DNA of 64,000 nucleotides from the NCBI RefSeq assembly GCF_019168305.1, contig NZ_JAHTBI010000004.1, positions 50,400-114,399 on the forward strand, in the 5' to 3' direction. The position numbers and the translations under genes were made by a program. The DNA comes from Pseudomonas aegrilactucae. GTDB lineage: Bacteria > Pseudomonadota > Gammaproteobacteria > Pseudomonadales > Pseudomonadaceae. Below the pieces are notes generated by a model that was not told where the DNA came from, did no database searches, and saw nothing but the letters and a program-made list of their open reading frames with translations. The first letter of the stretch is position 1; every line of letters begins with the position of its first letter. Of this stretch, positions 1 through 9,390 are shown in pieces.

Positions 1-1047
<1,047 letters not shown>

Positions 1048-1054
1048 TGACGAA

Positions 1055-1082
1055 CCCCGGCCCAGGCCGGGGTTTTTCTTTT
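1055..1082 (+). terminator. Rho-independent terminator of rpoD
   Basis: Perfect 8-bp GC stem (CCCCGGCC / GGCCGGGG, two-base loop) at 1055-1072, followed by TTTTTCTTTT. It lies 8 bases after the rpoD stop codon. Confidence 0.93.
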
Positions 1083-1173
1083 CTGCACCCGCATCTTTAA
1101 GCCTTTGGCGACTGGCCCTTGGGCGAAAGGCACGTCTACACTCGAACCAACCCACTTGTGTGACGAGGCCGCT

Positions 1174-4100
1174 ATGCCCAGACTGCCGGCCCTTATGCTG
1201 CACCTCCTGCTGGTCTGGAGTGCAACGGCCGGCGCCTTGACCCTGACCGACGAAGAGCAGGCCTGGCTCAGCGCACACCCGCAGCTGCGCCTGGGCGTCG
1301 ACGCCTCATGGCCACCGTTCGAATACCGGGACCAGGAGGGCCGCTACCAGGGATTGGCCGCCGACTACATTGCCGTGATCCAGAAGCGTCTGGGCACAAC
1401 CTTCACGCCGATCGAACCGGTCAGTTGGTCGGCGGTGCTCGAACAGGCCCGGCACAACAAGCTGGACCTGCTGCCAGGCGTGATGTCCACTCCCGAGCGC
1501 CAGGGCTACCTTGCCTTCACCCGCCCCTACCTGGACTTCCCCATCGTGATCCTTGCCCATGAGGGCGGCCCAAAACCGCGCGACCTCAAAGGCCTGTACG
1601 GGCTGAAGGTGGCCGTGGTGGAGAACTACGCGCCCCACGAATTGCTGCGCACCCACCACCCCGACCTCAACCTGGTGGCCCTGCCCAATGTCAGCTCGGC
1701 CCTTCAGGCCCTGGCCACCGACGAAGTCGATGCGGTCGTCGGCGACCTCGCCTCGAGTGTCTGGAGCCTGCGCCAGCTAAGGCTCGAAGGGCTCTACGTC
1801 AGTGGAGAAACACCCTACCGCTATCAACTGGCGATGGCCGTGCCACGCGAGCAGAAGATGCTGGTCGGCATTCTCGACAAGGTGCTTTCCGACATGAGCC
1901 CGGCCGAGGTCAATGATATCCAGGAACGCTGGGTGGGCAAGGTCCTGGACAACCGCAACCTGTGGCACGACCTGCTGCTCTACGGCCTGCCCGGCGTTCT
2001 GGTGCTGGTGGCCATCCTCGCCGCCGTGATCCGCGTGAACCGTCGGCTCAGCTCCGAAATTTCTCGACGCATCGCCCTGGAACAGGAATTGCGCAGCAGC
2101 GAGTACCACTACCGCGGCCTGGTCGAAAGCCTCTCGGCGATTGCCTGGGAAGCCGACGCCAACAACTTCACCTACAGCTACGTATCGCCGCATGCCGAGC
2201 AACTGCTCGGCTATCCGGTCAGCCAATGGCACAAGGCAGGCTTCTGGCGCGACATCCTGCACCCGGACGACGCCTTGTGGGCGCAGGCCTATTGCGACAG
2301 CGAAACCGCAGCAGGGCGCGACCACAGCCTCGACTACCGGGTGATTCGCGCCGACGGCAGCATCCTCTGGGTGCGCGACATCGTCAGCCTCATCGAGCAC
2401 GGGCCCACCCCGGTGATGCGCGGGCTGATGATCGACATCAGTGAAACCAAGAACACCGAACAGGCCCTGCGCCTGTCCGAACAGAAGTTTGCCTCGGTGT
2501 TCCAGCAATGCCCGGACATCCTGCTCATCGCACGGGTCAGCGACGGCTGCCTGCTGGAGGTGAACGAGGCGTTCGAAGAGCAGATCGGCATGAGCCAGGA
2601 CCAGGTGATCGGCCGCACCGCCACCGAGCTCAACCTGTGGGGCATCGAGGGTGCAGGCCCTGGCGTGCTGCAGCGCTTGCAGGCAGGCAATATCCGCAAC
2701 CTGGAAATGCCCTTCCGGCGCAGCAACGGCCAGGTGTTCACCGGCCTCACCTCGGCCGAGATCTTCGACCTGGACAACACGCCGGCGCTGGTGGTGGCGG
2801 TGCGCGACATCAGCCAGTTGAAACACACTCAGGAGCAGTTGCAAACCTCCGAGGAAAAATTCGCCAAGGCCTTCCATGCCTCGCCCGACGGCCTGCTGCT
2901 GTCACGTCAGAGCGACGGCCTGCTGCTCGAAGTGAACGACGGGTTCTGCCGCCTGACCGGCTTCGACAGCCACCTCTCGCTGGACCACACCTCCCTGGAC
3001 CTGGGTATCTGGGTCGACCTGAACGAGCGCCGTACCCTGCTCGAACAGTTGAAAAAGAACGGCTTCGTGCGTGACTTCAGTTGCCACATACGCCGGGCAG
3101 ATGGGCAGATCCGCCTGTGCGAACTGTCGGCACGACCACTGCCGATTGCCGGTGTCGACTGCATGCTGACCATTGCCCGCGACATCACCGAACGGCACCT
3201 GATGCAGGAAAAGCTGCAACTGGCAGCCACCGTCTTCGAAAATACCGCCGAAGGCGTACTGATCACCGACATCGACCAGCACATCAGCGCGGTCAACCGT
3301 GCCTTCAGCGAGATCACCGGCTACAGCGAGTTCGAAGCCCTCGGGCAGACCCCGCGCCTGCTCGCCTCTGGCCAGCACGACAGCGCGTTCTATGCCGCAC
3401 TGTGGCACCAGTTGACCGCCGAAGGCCACTGGCAGGGCGAAATCCAGAACCGGCGCAAGAATGGCGAACTCTACCCGGCCTGGCTGACCATCAGCGCGGT
3501 ACGCAACCACGAACGCGCCATCACCCATTTCGTGGCGGTGTTCGCCGACATCTCCAGCCTCAAGCATGCCCAGGCCAAGCTTGATTACCAGGCGCACCAC
3601 GACCCGCTGACCGGCCTGCCCAACCGCACCCTGTTCGAGAGCCGGCTGCTGGCCGCGCTCAACTGCGCGCAGGCTTCCAGCCGCCAGGGCGCGGTATTGT
3701 TCCTGGACCTGGACCGTTTCAAGCACATCAACGACAGCCTGGGCCACCCGGTCGGCGACCTGCTGCTCAAGGCCATTGCCCAGCGCCTGAAGGAGCAGGT
3801 GCGCGATATCGATACCGTGGCGCGGCTAGGCGGTGACGAGTTCATCATCCTGCTGCCCGGCCTGCACCAGGCCAGTGATGCCGAACACATCGCCAACAAG
3901 CTGCTGGCGTGCTTCGGTGCGCCGTTCCAGGCCGGCGAGCACGAGTTCTTCACCAGTGCCAGCATCGGTACCAGCCTGTACCCGCAGGACGGCACCGACG
4001 TAGCCTCGCTGATCCGCAACGCGGATGCAGCGATGTACCGGTCCAAGGCCAAGGGGCGCAACCGCGTCGAGAGCTACACCCGCGACCTCACGGCCCAGGC

Positions 4101-4917
4101 GGCAGAGCGGATTGCCCTGGAGCATGAACTGCGCCGGGCCATCGAGCGCAACGAGCTGACCTTGAGCTACCAACCCAAGTTCAGCCTCAAGACCCAGAGC
4201 CTGGTGGGTGCCGAAGCGCTGATTCGCTGGCATCACCCGACCTTTGGCGACGTACCACCGGAGCACTTCATCCCGTTGGCCGAAGAGAACGGCATGATCC
4301 TGCAACTGGGTGACTGGGTACTGGAGCAAGCGTGTCGGCAGATGCAGGTGTGGAAACAGCACTACCGCACGTTCGGGCCGCTGTCGGTCAACCTGGCAGG
4401 CGCCCAGTTGCGTCAGCCGCTGCTGGTCAAACGCATCGAGCAACTGCTCAAGACCCACCAGCTCAAGGCCGGCGAGCTGCAACTGGAGATCACCGAGAAC
4501 TTCATCATGAGCCAGGCCGAAGAGGCCCTGGCCATCCTGCATCAGCTCAAGCGCCTGGGCGTGCAGTTGGCGATCGACGACTTCGGCACCGGCTATTCCT
4601 CGCTCAGCTACCTCAAGCGCCTGCCGCTGGACATCCTCAAGATCGACCAGTCGTTCATCCGCGGCCTGCCGGATGACCCGCATGACGCGGCGATTGCGCG
4701 GGCGATCATTGCGCTGGGGCGCAGCATGCAATTGACCATCATTGCCGAGGGTGTGGAGACCCAGGCGCAGCAGCAGTTTCTGGCGGCCGAAGGGTGCGAA
4801 CAGATCCAGGGTTACATCGTCAGCCTGCCGTTGCCGGCGGCGGAATTTGCCGCGACCTTTCTGCGTCGGGCAGTTTCGGATCTTTCGGATAGCACAGCCT
4901 CGAAACCCTCGCTATAA
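1174..4917 (+). CDS. Periplasmic-sensor PAS/GGDEF/EAL cyclic-di-GMP enzyme
   Basis: 1247-residue hybrid signalling protein. An N-terminal signal sequence (about 1-21) is followed by a bacterial solute-binding (SBP_bac_3) periplasmic domain of about 220 residues, a transmembrane segment near 267-288, several PAS domains (about 310-800), a GGDEF domain with an intact GGDEF motif at 886-890 and an EAL domain with intact EAL at 1014-1016 and DDFGTGYSSLSYLKRLP. By sequence it could both make and degrade c-di-GMP; which activity dominates cannot be told. The periplasmic domain resembles amino-acid-binding proteins, so a small amine or amino acid ligand is a reasonable guess. ATG at 1174 is preferred because it opens directly into the signal peptide; a TTG at 1105 would add 23 unconserved-looking residues. 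An orthologue next to rpoD is usual in Pseudomonas. Confidence 0.92.
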   Translation: MPRLPALMLHLLLVWSATAGALTLTDEEQAWLSAHPQLRLGVDASWPPFEYRDQEGRYQGLAADYIAVIQKRLGTTFTPIEPVSWSAVLEQARHNKLDLLPGVMSTPERQGYLAFTRPYLDFPIVILAHEGGPKPRDLKGLYGLKVAVVENYAPHELLRTHHPDLNLVALPNVSSALQALATDEVDAVVGDLASSVWSLRQLRLEGLYVSGETPYRYQLAMAVPREQKMLVGILDKVLSDMSPAEVNDIQERWVGKVLDNRNLWHDLLLYGLPGVLVLVAILAAVIRVNRRLSSEISRRIALEQELRSSEYHYRGLVESLSAIAWEADANNFTYSYVSPHAEQLLGYPVSQWHKAGFWRDILHPDDALWAQAYCDSETAAGRDHSLDYRVIRADGSILWVRDIVSLIEHGPTPVMRGLMIDISETKNTEQALRLSEQKFASVFQQCPDILLIARVSDGCLLEVNEAFEEQIGMSQDQVIGRTATELNLWGIEGAGPGVLQRLQAGNIRNLEMPFRRSNGQVFTGLTSAEIFDLDNTPALVVAVRDISQLKHTQEQLQTSEEKFAKAFHASPDGLLLSRQSDGLLLEVNDGFCRLTGFDSHLSLDHTSLDLGIWVDLNERRTLLEQLKKNGFVRDFSCHIRRADGQIRLCELSARPLPIAGVDCMLTIARDITERHLMQEKLQLAATVFENTAEGVLITDIDQHISAVNRAFSEITGYSEFEALGQTPRLLASGQHDSAFYAALWHQLTAEGHWQGEIQNRRKNGELYPAWLTISAVRNHERAITHFVAVFADISSLKHAQAKLDYQAHHDPLTGLPNRTLFESRLLAALNCAQASSRQGAVLFLDLDRFKHINDSLGHPVGDLLLKAIAQRLKEQVRDIDTVARLGGDEFIILLPGLHQASDAEHIANKLLACFGAPFQAGEHEFFTSASIGTSLYPQDGTDVASLIRNADAAMYRSKAKGRNRVESYTRDLTAQAAERIALEHELRRAIERNELTLSYQPKFSLKTQSLVGAEALIRWHHPTFGDVPPEHFIPLAEENGMILQLGDWVLEQACRQMQVWKQHYRTFGPLSVNLAGAQLRQPLLVKRIEQLLKTHQLKAGELQLEITENFIMSQAEEALAILHQLKRLGVQLAIDDFGTGYSSLSYLKRLPLDILKIDQSFIRGLPDDPHDAAIARAIIALGRSMQLTIIAEGVETQAQQQFLAAEGCEQIQGYIVSLPLPAAEFAATFLRRAVSDLSDSTASKPSL

Positions 4918-4930
4918 TCCGCGTCCACTG

Positions 4931-5007
4931 GGGCCTATAGCTCAGTTGGTTAGAGCAGAGGACTCATAATCCTTTGGTCCACGGTTCAAGTCCGTGTGGG
5001 CCCACCA
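4931..5007 (+). tRNA. tRNA with CAU anticodon (probably tRNA-Ile2, often labelled tRNA-Met)
   Basis: 77-nt cloverleaf with encoded CCA. The acceptor stem GGGCCTA pairs with TGGGCCC, the D stem is GCTC/GAGC, the anticodon loop CTCATAA gives CAU, and the T stem is CACGG/CCGTG. It is not an initiator: 1-72 is a G-C pair and the anticodon stem lacks the three consecutive G-C pairs. Positions 4-69 and 5-68 are both C-G, the feature that in E. coli separates lysidine-modified tRNA-Ile2 from elongator tRNA-Met as seen by TilS, so Ile2 is more likely. The identity call is inference; the fold is certain. Confidence 0.93.
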
Positions 5008-5014
5008 TACTCAA

Positions 5015-5040
5015 AGCCGCGCATCGCGCGGCTTTTGCGT
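5015..5040 (+). terminator. Rho-independent terminator after the tRNA
   Basis: AAGCCGCGC, three-base loop, GCGCGGCTT, then TTGCGTTT; starts 8 bases after the tRNA CCA end. Confidence 0.85.
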
Positions 5041-5084
5041 TTCTAGCGTAGCGGCGTTGCTGCCTGTGCTACCCAATAAGCGAC

Positions 5085-5151
5085 GGTGAGCCGAATAATC
5101 ATCGTAATCGGCTCATGTAATGAGCCGAATAGCCGCTCTGATCGGCTCACC
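5085..5151. repeat. Two tandem 29-bp palindromic modules forming one large inverted repeat
   Basis: Each module is TGAGCCGA-N13-TCGGCTCA (5087-5115 and 5121-5149), with 5 bases between modules. The outer arms extend to 10 bp (GGTGAGCCGA at 5085-5094, TCGGCTCACC at 5142-5151), so the spacers read 13-5-13 and the whole 67 bp is symmetric. The two 13-base loops differ in sequence, so this is not a simple duplication. The block lies between the tRNA terminator and the 3' end of the convergent esterase gene, where no annotated promoter is expected. A dimeric DNA-binding protein or a recombinase could use it; no family is assigned. Confidence 0.85.
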
Positions 5152-5179
5152 AAGTGGGTCGGTCCCAACGTGCCGCCCC

Positions 5180-6019
5180 TCAAAACCGCCGCGTACTGAT
5201 CAACTCATCCAGTACCCGCGTGGGAATGCGAAACGGCACCGACATGTGGTCCTCACCCGCCTCGATCTGGAAATCACTGCGCAGCCCATACTGCGAAAGG
5301 TCCTGCAGGCGCTGCTGCAGCGCCCGCGCATCCTGGATCTCCTGCACCATGTCGCGCTCGCCCATCAGCAACGTCAGGCTGCGATGGGTCAGGTCAACCT
5401 GCCCGGCATGCGCCTGCTTGGTGAACGCACGCTCAGGCGCCATCAGGTAGCGATCGCGCCACCACAGGCTCGGGCTCACCGCCACCACATGCTGGAACAA
5501 CGCCGGGCGGGTGAACAGTGCATACACCCCGAACATCCCGCCGAAAGAATGCCCCACCAGGCTGCGCTGGTCCTGGTCGACCTTGAAGCGCTCGGCCACC
5601 CTGGGCATCAGGCGCTTCTCGATGAAATCCAGAAACAGGTCCTGCCCGCCTTGTGGCGGTGTGTTGCGTTCGGCAGGCTGGGGCGGCGACAGGTCGAACG
5701 CACGACGTTCGAAGTCCAGCGGCGTGTCGCTCGGGTAGCCGATCGCCACCAGAATCGAGCCGCGCAGCCGGTCCTGCGCCCGCTTGGCCGCATGAAAGGC
5801 CGGAAAGTAGGCGTTGCCATCCAGCAGATAGATCACCGGGTAACCGCCCGTCCATGGCACATCGCCCTCCGGCAGGCTGACCATGATGCGGTACTCGCGC
5901 CCTTCGGCACTTTTCATCATCCACTGCTCGGTACCCTCGAGCGTCACCGGCTGCGCCTGGGCCGCCGAAATGCCACTGAGCACAAGCGCACCCAACCAGA
6001 CCATAACCTTGCCAATCAT
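5180..6019 (-). CDS. Secreted alpha/beta-hydrolase of the siderophore esterase type
   Basis: 279-residue putative esterase (esterase D/IroE-like family). ATG at 6019 is chosen because it follows AAGGAG and opens a clear signal peptide (IGKVMVWLGALVLSGISAAQA) with cleavage near residue 24; longer upstream starts overlap the preceding gene and precede the signal sequence. The nucleophile elbow GHSFGG is visible, a strand with YLLDGN is typical of the family, and the C-terminal EDHMSVP supplies the likely catalytic His. It starts 11 bases after the TonB receptor gene and must be cotranscribed with it. Family members cleave ester bonds of imported siderophores such as enterobactin or salmochelin in the periplasm; the substrate here is unknown. 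Confidence 0.85.
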   Translation of the reverse strand: MIGKVMVWLGALVLSGISAAQAQPVTLEGTEQWMMKSAEGREYRIMVSLPEGDVPWTGGYPVIYLLDGNAYFPAFHAAKRAQDRLRGSILVAIGYPSDTPLDFERRAFDLSPPQPAERNTPPQGGQDLFLDFIEKRLMPRVAERFKVDQDQRSLVGHSFGGMFGVYALFTRPALFQHVVAVSPSLWWRDRYLMAPERAFTKQAHAGQVDLTHRSLTLLMGERDMVQEIQDARALQQRLQDLSQYGLRSDFQIEAGEDHMSVPFRIPTRVLDELISTRRF

Positions 6020-6030
6020 GCTCGCACTCC

Positions 6031-8415
6031 TTACCAGCGATAGCTGAGACTGGTGACCAGGCTGCGCGCCTCGCCCCGATAGCAGTAACCCTGCTGACAA
6101 TTGATGTAGCGCTTGTCGGTCAGGTTGCGGGCATTGAAGGCCAGGCGCACCCCATCCAGGCCACCGCCAAAGTCGTAATGCACGCCGGCATCGACCAGGG
6201 TGTAGCCCTCGTTCTTCACCCTGTTGTCATTGTCGCCATAGTTGCTGCCGGTATAGCGCGCCCCCGTCGACACGCCCAGGCCGAACGGCAGGCGGTAATC
6301 GAGCCACAGCGAAGCCAGGTGGCGCGGCACGTTGAGCGGTGCCTTGCCCTCGTTGCCGTCGTTGCTCCTGGTCACCTCGGCATCGTTGTAGCTGTAGCTG
6401 GCGGTCATTTTCAGACGATCGCTCAGGTCGGACACCGCTTCCAGCTCAAGGCCACGGGACACCTGCTCGCCGGTGGCGATGCTCTTGAGCGGGTCGGACA
6501 GGTCTCGGTTGAGCACGTTGCGCTGCGTCAGGTGATAGAGCGAAGCCGTCAGCATCGTCTCGGTGCCCGGCGGCTGGTACTTCAGGCCCACTTCGTACTG
6601 CTTGCCCTCGGTCGCCTTGTACGGCGAGCCGTCGGGCTGGCTGCTGGTTTGCGGCAGGAACGAGGTCGCATAGCTGGCGTAGGGGGCGATGCCGTTATCG
6701 AACAGGTACAGCACGCCGAGCTGCCCGGTCGTGGCCGAGTCGGTGTCCTTGCGGTTGGTATCGGCCAGGTTGTTGGTACGGCGCACATGCACGAAGTCGC
6801 GGCGCAACCCGGCCGAAAGGCGCCAGCGATCGATCTCGATCTGGTCCTGCAGGTAGAGCCCGCTACGGTGCTCCAGCCCGTCCTCGTCGGCCAGCGGATC
6901 GGTGGGGCGCGCTACCGGCTGGTGGTAGTCCGGGGCATAACGGTCCAGCGACGGGCCAGGCCCGGTGGCGTACAACAGCGATGTCTCGACCCGTGCGTAG
7001 TCCCAGCCGGTGACCAGTGTGTGGCGCAGCTCACCGGTGTCGAAGCGGCTCACCAGGCGGGTATCGGTCGACAGCGAGGACATGTCTTCGTACACCCCGA
7101 CCGCGTCACGGTCGAGGGTATGACCATCGCCGGCCTCGGAAGGCTCAAGGTACTGGTTGGTGGTGTCCACCTGGCCGTAACGCAGGTTCTGCTGGAAGGT
7201 GAAGGTGTCGTTGAAGCGGTGCTCGAACTCGTAGCCGAGCGTCCACTGGCGCTGCTCAAGCTTGTCGAAGTACTCGTCGCCCTGCCAGAAGTTGGTCAGG
7301 TGATCACCTTGCTGGTAGAGCATGGGCGAGCCCGCGGTTTCACGCTCCTGGTACTGCGCCAGCACGGTCAGGCTGGTGTCGGGGTCGATCTGCCAGCTCA
7401 GCGACGGCGCGAGCATGCGCACATCGTTGTTCAGTTGTTCGATGTAGTTCTCGGCATCGCGGTACACGCCGACGGTTCGGAACAGCACATCGCCGTCCTC
7501 ATCCAGGCGACCACCGATATCGAACTGGCCCTGCTGATGGTTGTAATTGCCGGACTGCACCTGCACCTCGTTCCTGGCCAGCAGGCTTGGTCGCTTGCTC
7601 ACCCGGTTGACCATGCCGCCAGGGCTGATCTGCCCATAGAGCACCGAGGCCGGGCCCTTGAGCACTTCGATACGTTCGAGGTTGTAGGCCTCGGTGGAGT
7701 ACAGCGACAGCCAGCCGCTGCCGGGCTGACGCAGGCCGTCCAGGAAGTCGGCGGCCATGGTGGTCTCGAACCCGCGCACGCTGATCATGTCGAAGCGCGG
7801 ATCAAGCCCCGAACTGCCTACCCGCACGCCTGCGCTATAGGCCACCGCATCCTCCACGCGGTTGACCTTGCGGTCGGCGATCTGCTCGGCGGTGACCACA
7901 CTGATGCTCTGTGCGGTTTCCAGGATTGGCCGATCGGTCTTGGTGGCGCTGCTGGCTGTGCTGGCGAAATATCCCGGTACCGGTGCAAAGGCGCTCTGCA
8001 CGGCGCTTGCGTCGATGCTGGTAGCGTCGAGTTCAAGGCTCGACTCGGTCTGCGCGGGCACCACCACATACCCCGACGCGGTCTTGCGCGCGACCAGGCC
8101 ACTGCTGCCGAGCAGGGCCGCCAGCCCATCCTCCAGCGATCCGCCACCGACCAGGCCCGGGCTGTTCAGGCCACGCACCTGCTGCGGGGAATACGACAGC
8201 GTGATGCCCGCCCGCTCTGCGAATGTGCTCAGCGCCTGGCCAAGCGGGCCGGCCGCAATGCGCGGGGCAGCCACTGCGGACGCCGCTGCAGCGGCCTGCA
8301 CCGACAGGCTCGCAGTGCCGCCCATCAAGGCCAGCGCCAGGCAGATGGCCATGGGCAACGCACGAGGCGTGGGAGGGAGCGGCAGGGGTTTGGCACAACG
8401 CATGACGGTATCCAT
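6031..8415 (-). CDS. TonB-dependent siderophore receptor with N-terminal signalling domain
   Basis: 794 residues: signal peptide (about 1-41, ending VQA), a secretin/TonB short N-terminal (STN) signalling domain (about 50-120, containing GPLGQALSTFAERAGITLSYS), a plug domain beginning near the TonB-box region (ETAQSISVVTAEQI, then GFETT and LYGQISPGGMVNRVSKRP) and a 22-strand barrel ending in the aromatic residue W (LVTSLSYRW), as required for BamA recognition. The pre-terminal cysteine pair in YINCQQGYCYRGEARS is shared with FhuA/FoxA/FiuA-type hydroxamate receptors. The STN domain means it signals to the FecR encoded just upstream. Ligand not determined: FhuA-like sequence suggests a hydroxamate, while the partner esterase suggests a siderophore with ester bonds. 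An ATG at 8403 is an alternative start. Confidence 0.93.
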   Translation of the reverse strand: MDTVMRCAKPLPLPPTPRALPMAICLALALMGGTASLSVQAAAAASAVAAPRIAAGPLGQALSTFAERAGITLSYSPQQVRGLNSPGLVGGGSLEDGLAALLGSSGLVARKTASGYVVVPAQTESSLELDATSIDASAVQSAFAPVPGYFASTASSATKTDRPILETAQSISVVTAEQIADRKVNRVEDAVAYSAGVRVGSSGLDPRFDMISVRGFETTMAADFLDGLRQPGSGWLSLYSTEAYNLERIEVLKGPASVLYGQISPGGMVNRVSKRPSLLARNEVQVQSGNYNHQQGQFDIGGRLDEDGDVLFRTVGVYRDAENYIEQLNNDVRMLAPSLSWQIDPDTSLTVLAQYQERETAGSPMLYQQGDHLTNFWQGDEYFDKLEQRQWTLGYEFEHRFNDTFTFQQNLRYGQVDTTNQYLEPSEAGDGHTLDRDAVGVYEDMSSLSTDTRLVSRFDTGELRHTLVTGWDYARVETSLLYATGPGPSLDRYAPDYHQPVARPTDPLADEDGLEHRSGLYLQDQIEIDRWRLSAGLRRDFVHVRRTNNLADTNRKDTDSATTGQLGVLYLFDNGIAPYASYATSFLPQTSSQPDGSPYKATEGKQYEVGLKYQPPGTETMLTASLYHLTQRNVLNRDLSDPLKSIATGEQVSRGLELEAVSDLSDRLKMTASYSYNDAEVTRSNDGNEGKAPLNVPRHLASLWLDYRLPFGLGVSTGARYTGSNYGDNDNRVKNEGYTLVDAGVHYDFGGGLDGVRLAFNARNLTDKRYINCQQGYCYRGEARSLVTSLSYRW

Positions 8416-8466
8416 TGAGGGAATGATCTTCCCTAACCGGACGAGTCGAAAAAATCCGACAGTTTT

Positions 8467-9390
8467 TTATGCCACCGCCACGATGCGTACCCACCAGCGG
8501 GTGCGCTCGACGATTTTCACCGGTAGCAGGTGGGTGAGGTTGCGCAGCATCTGCATCGGTTCATCCAGACGGAATACCCCGGAAAGACGCAGCTCGGCCA
8601 CTGCGCTGTCGCAGCCCAGCCAGCCCTGGCGGTAACGCCCGGCCTCGGCCAGGCACTCCGATAGCCGAATATCGTTGACCACCATCAGGCCACGCGCCCA
8701 GGCAAAGGGGTCCAGCGGCCCCAGGCCCAGCGCGCTCATGCCCAGCGCCGATACGCTCAGGCCCTCGCCGGCCTGCAGCGAGCGCTGCTCGGCGCCGGCC
8801 CGAACCTGCACCTGGCCACGCGCCACACGAATCTCGCTGTAGCCGTCATGCTCGCGCAACAGCACCCTGGCCTGCTGCCCTTCGCACGACGCAAAGCGGC
8901 ACCGCGCCTGCCAGCGGTCACCGTCCAGCAGCATTTCACCGGCCCGCAACAGCAACTCGCGCCCCCGTACATCCAGCGCACTGCCGGTGTTGAGCAGCAC
9001 CTGGCCGCCGTCCGCCAGTGCCACCTGCCGACGTTCGCCAACGCCCGTGGAAAAGTCGGCATGCCAGGCAGGCGGTGCATTGACCGCCAGCAGCGTGACG
9101 CCTGCCGCCCCCAGACCCAGCACTTTCAGCGCGCGGCGTCGGCCCAGGTCGACCTCCGCCCGACGCAACAAGGGGATGGTCTGAGTAGCATCGGGCAGCG
9201 GGCTGGCCTGGAATATTCCCCCCATCTGCTGCAAGCGTTGCCAGGCCAGTTGATGGCGGGTATCGCGGCCCAGCCAGTCCTGGAACTGGCCATGCAGCTC
9301 GGCACTGCCGGCGTTGGTCCGCAAGCGCATCTGCCACGCGATGGCTGCGCGCACGATAGGTTCAGGCACGCGTTCTGCAGACACGCTCAT
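8467..9390 (-). CDS. FecR-family anti-sigma factor / sigma regulator
   Basis: 307 residues. The N-terminal cytoplasmic domain (DUF4880-like, AAIAWQMRLRTNAGS and FQDWLGRDTRHQLAWQRLQQM) binds the sigma factor; a membrane segment lies near 88-103; the periplasmic FecR domain (about 120-220, VGERRQVALADGGQVLLNTGS) and C-terminal STN-interacting part follow. Arginines at 84-86 directly before the hydrophobic segment resemble a twin-arginine signal, the export route reported for E. coli FecR. Its ATG overlaps the sigma gene stop codon by four bases, so the two are translationally coupled. It should hold the sigma factor inactive until the receptor is loaded. Confidence 0.93.
   Translation of the reverse strand: MSVSAERVPEPIVRAAIAWQMRLRTNAGSAELHGQFQDWLGRDTRHQLAWQRLQQMGGIFQASPLPDATQTIPLLRRAEVDLGRRRALKVLGLGAAGVTLLAVNAPPAWHADFSTGVGERRQVALADGGQVLLNTGSALDVRGRELLLRAGEMLLDGDRWQARCRFASCEGQQARVLLREHDGYSEIRVARGQVQVRAGAEQRSLQAGEGLSVSALGMSALGLGPLDPFAWARGLMVVNDIRLSECLAEAGRYRQGWLGCDSAVAELRLSGVFRLDEPMQMLRNLTHLLPVKIVERTRWWVRIVAVA

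Noticed and set aside
5008..5179. tRNA-linked integration site (attL/attR)
   Set aside because: I saw no second copy of the tRNA 3' end and no integrase in the window, so island boundaries at the siderophore module are not supported.
6178..8418. 746-codon plus-strand frame opposite the first TonB receptor
   Set aside because: It is the complement of a gene with a full receptor architecture; low-complexity and lacking motifs.
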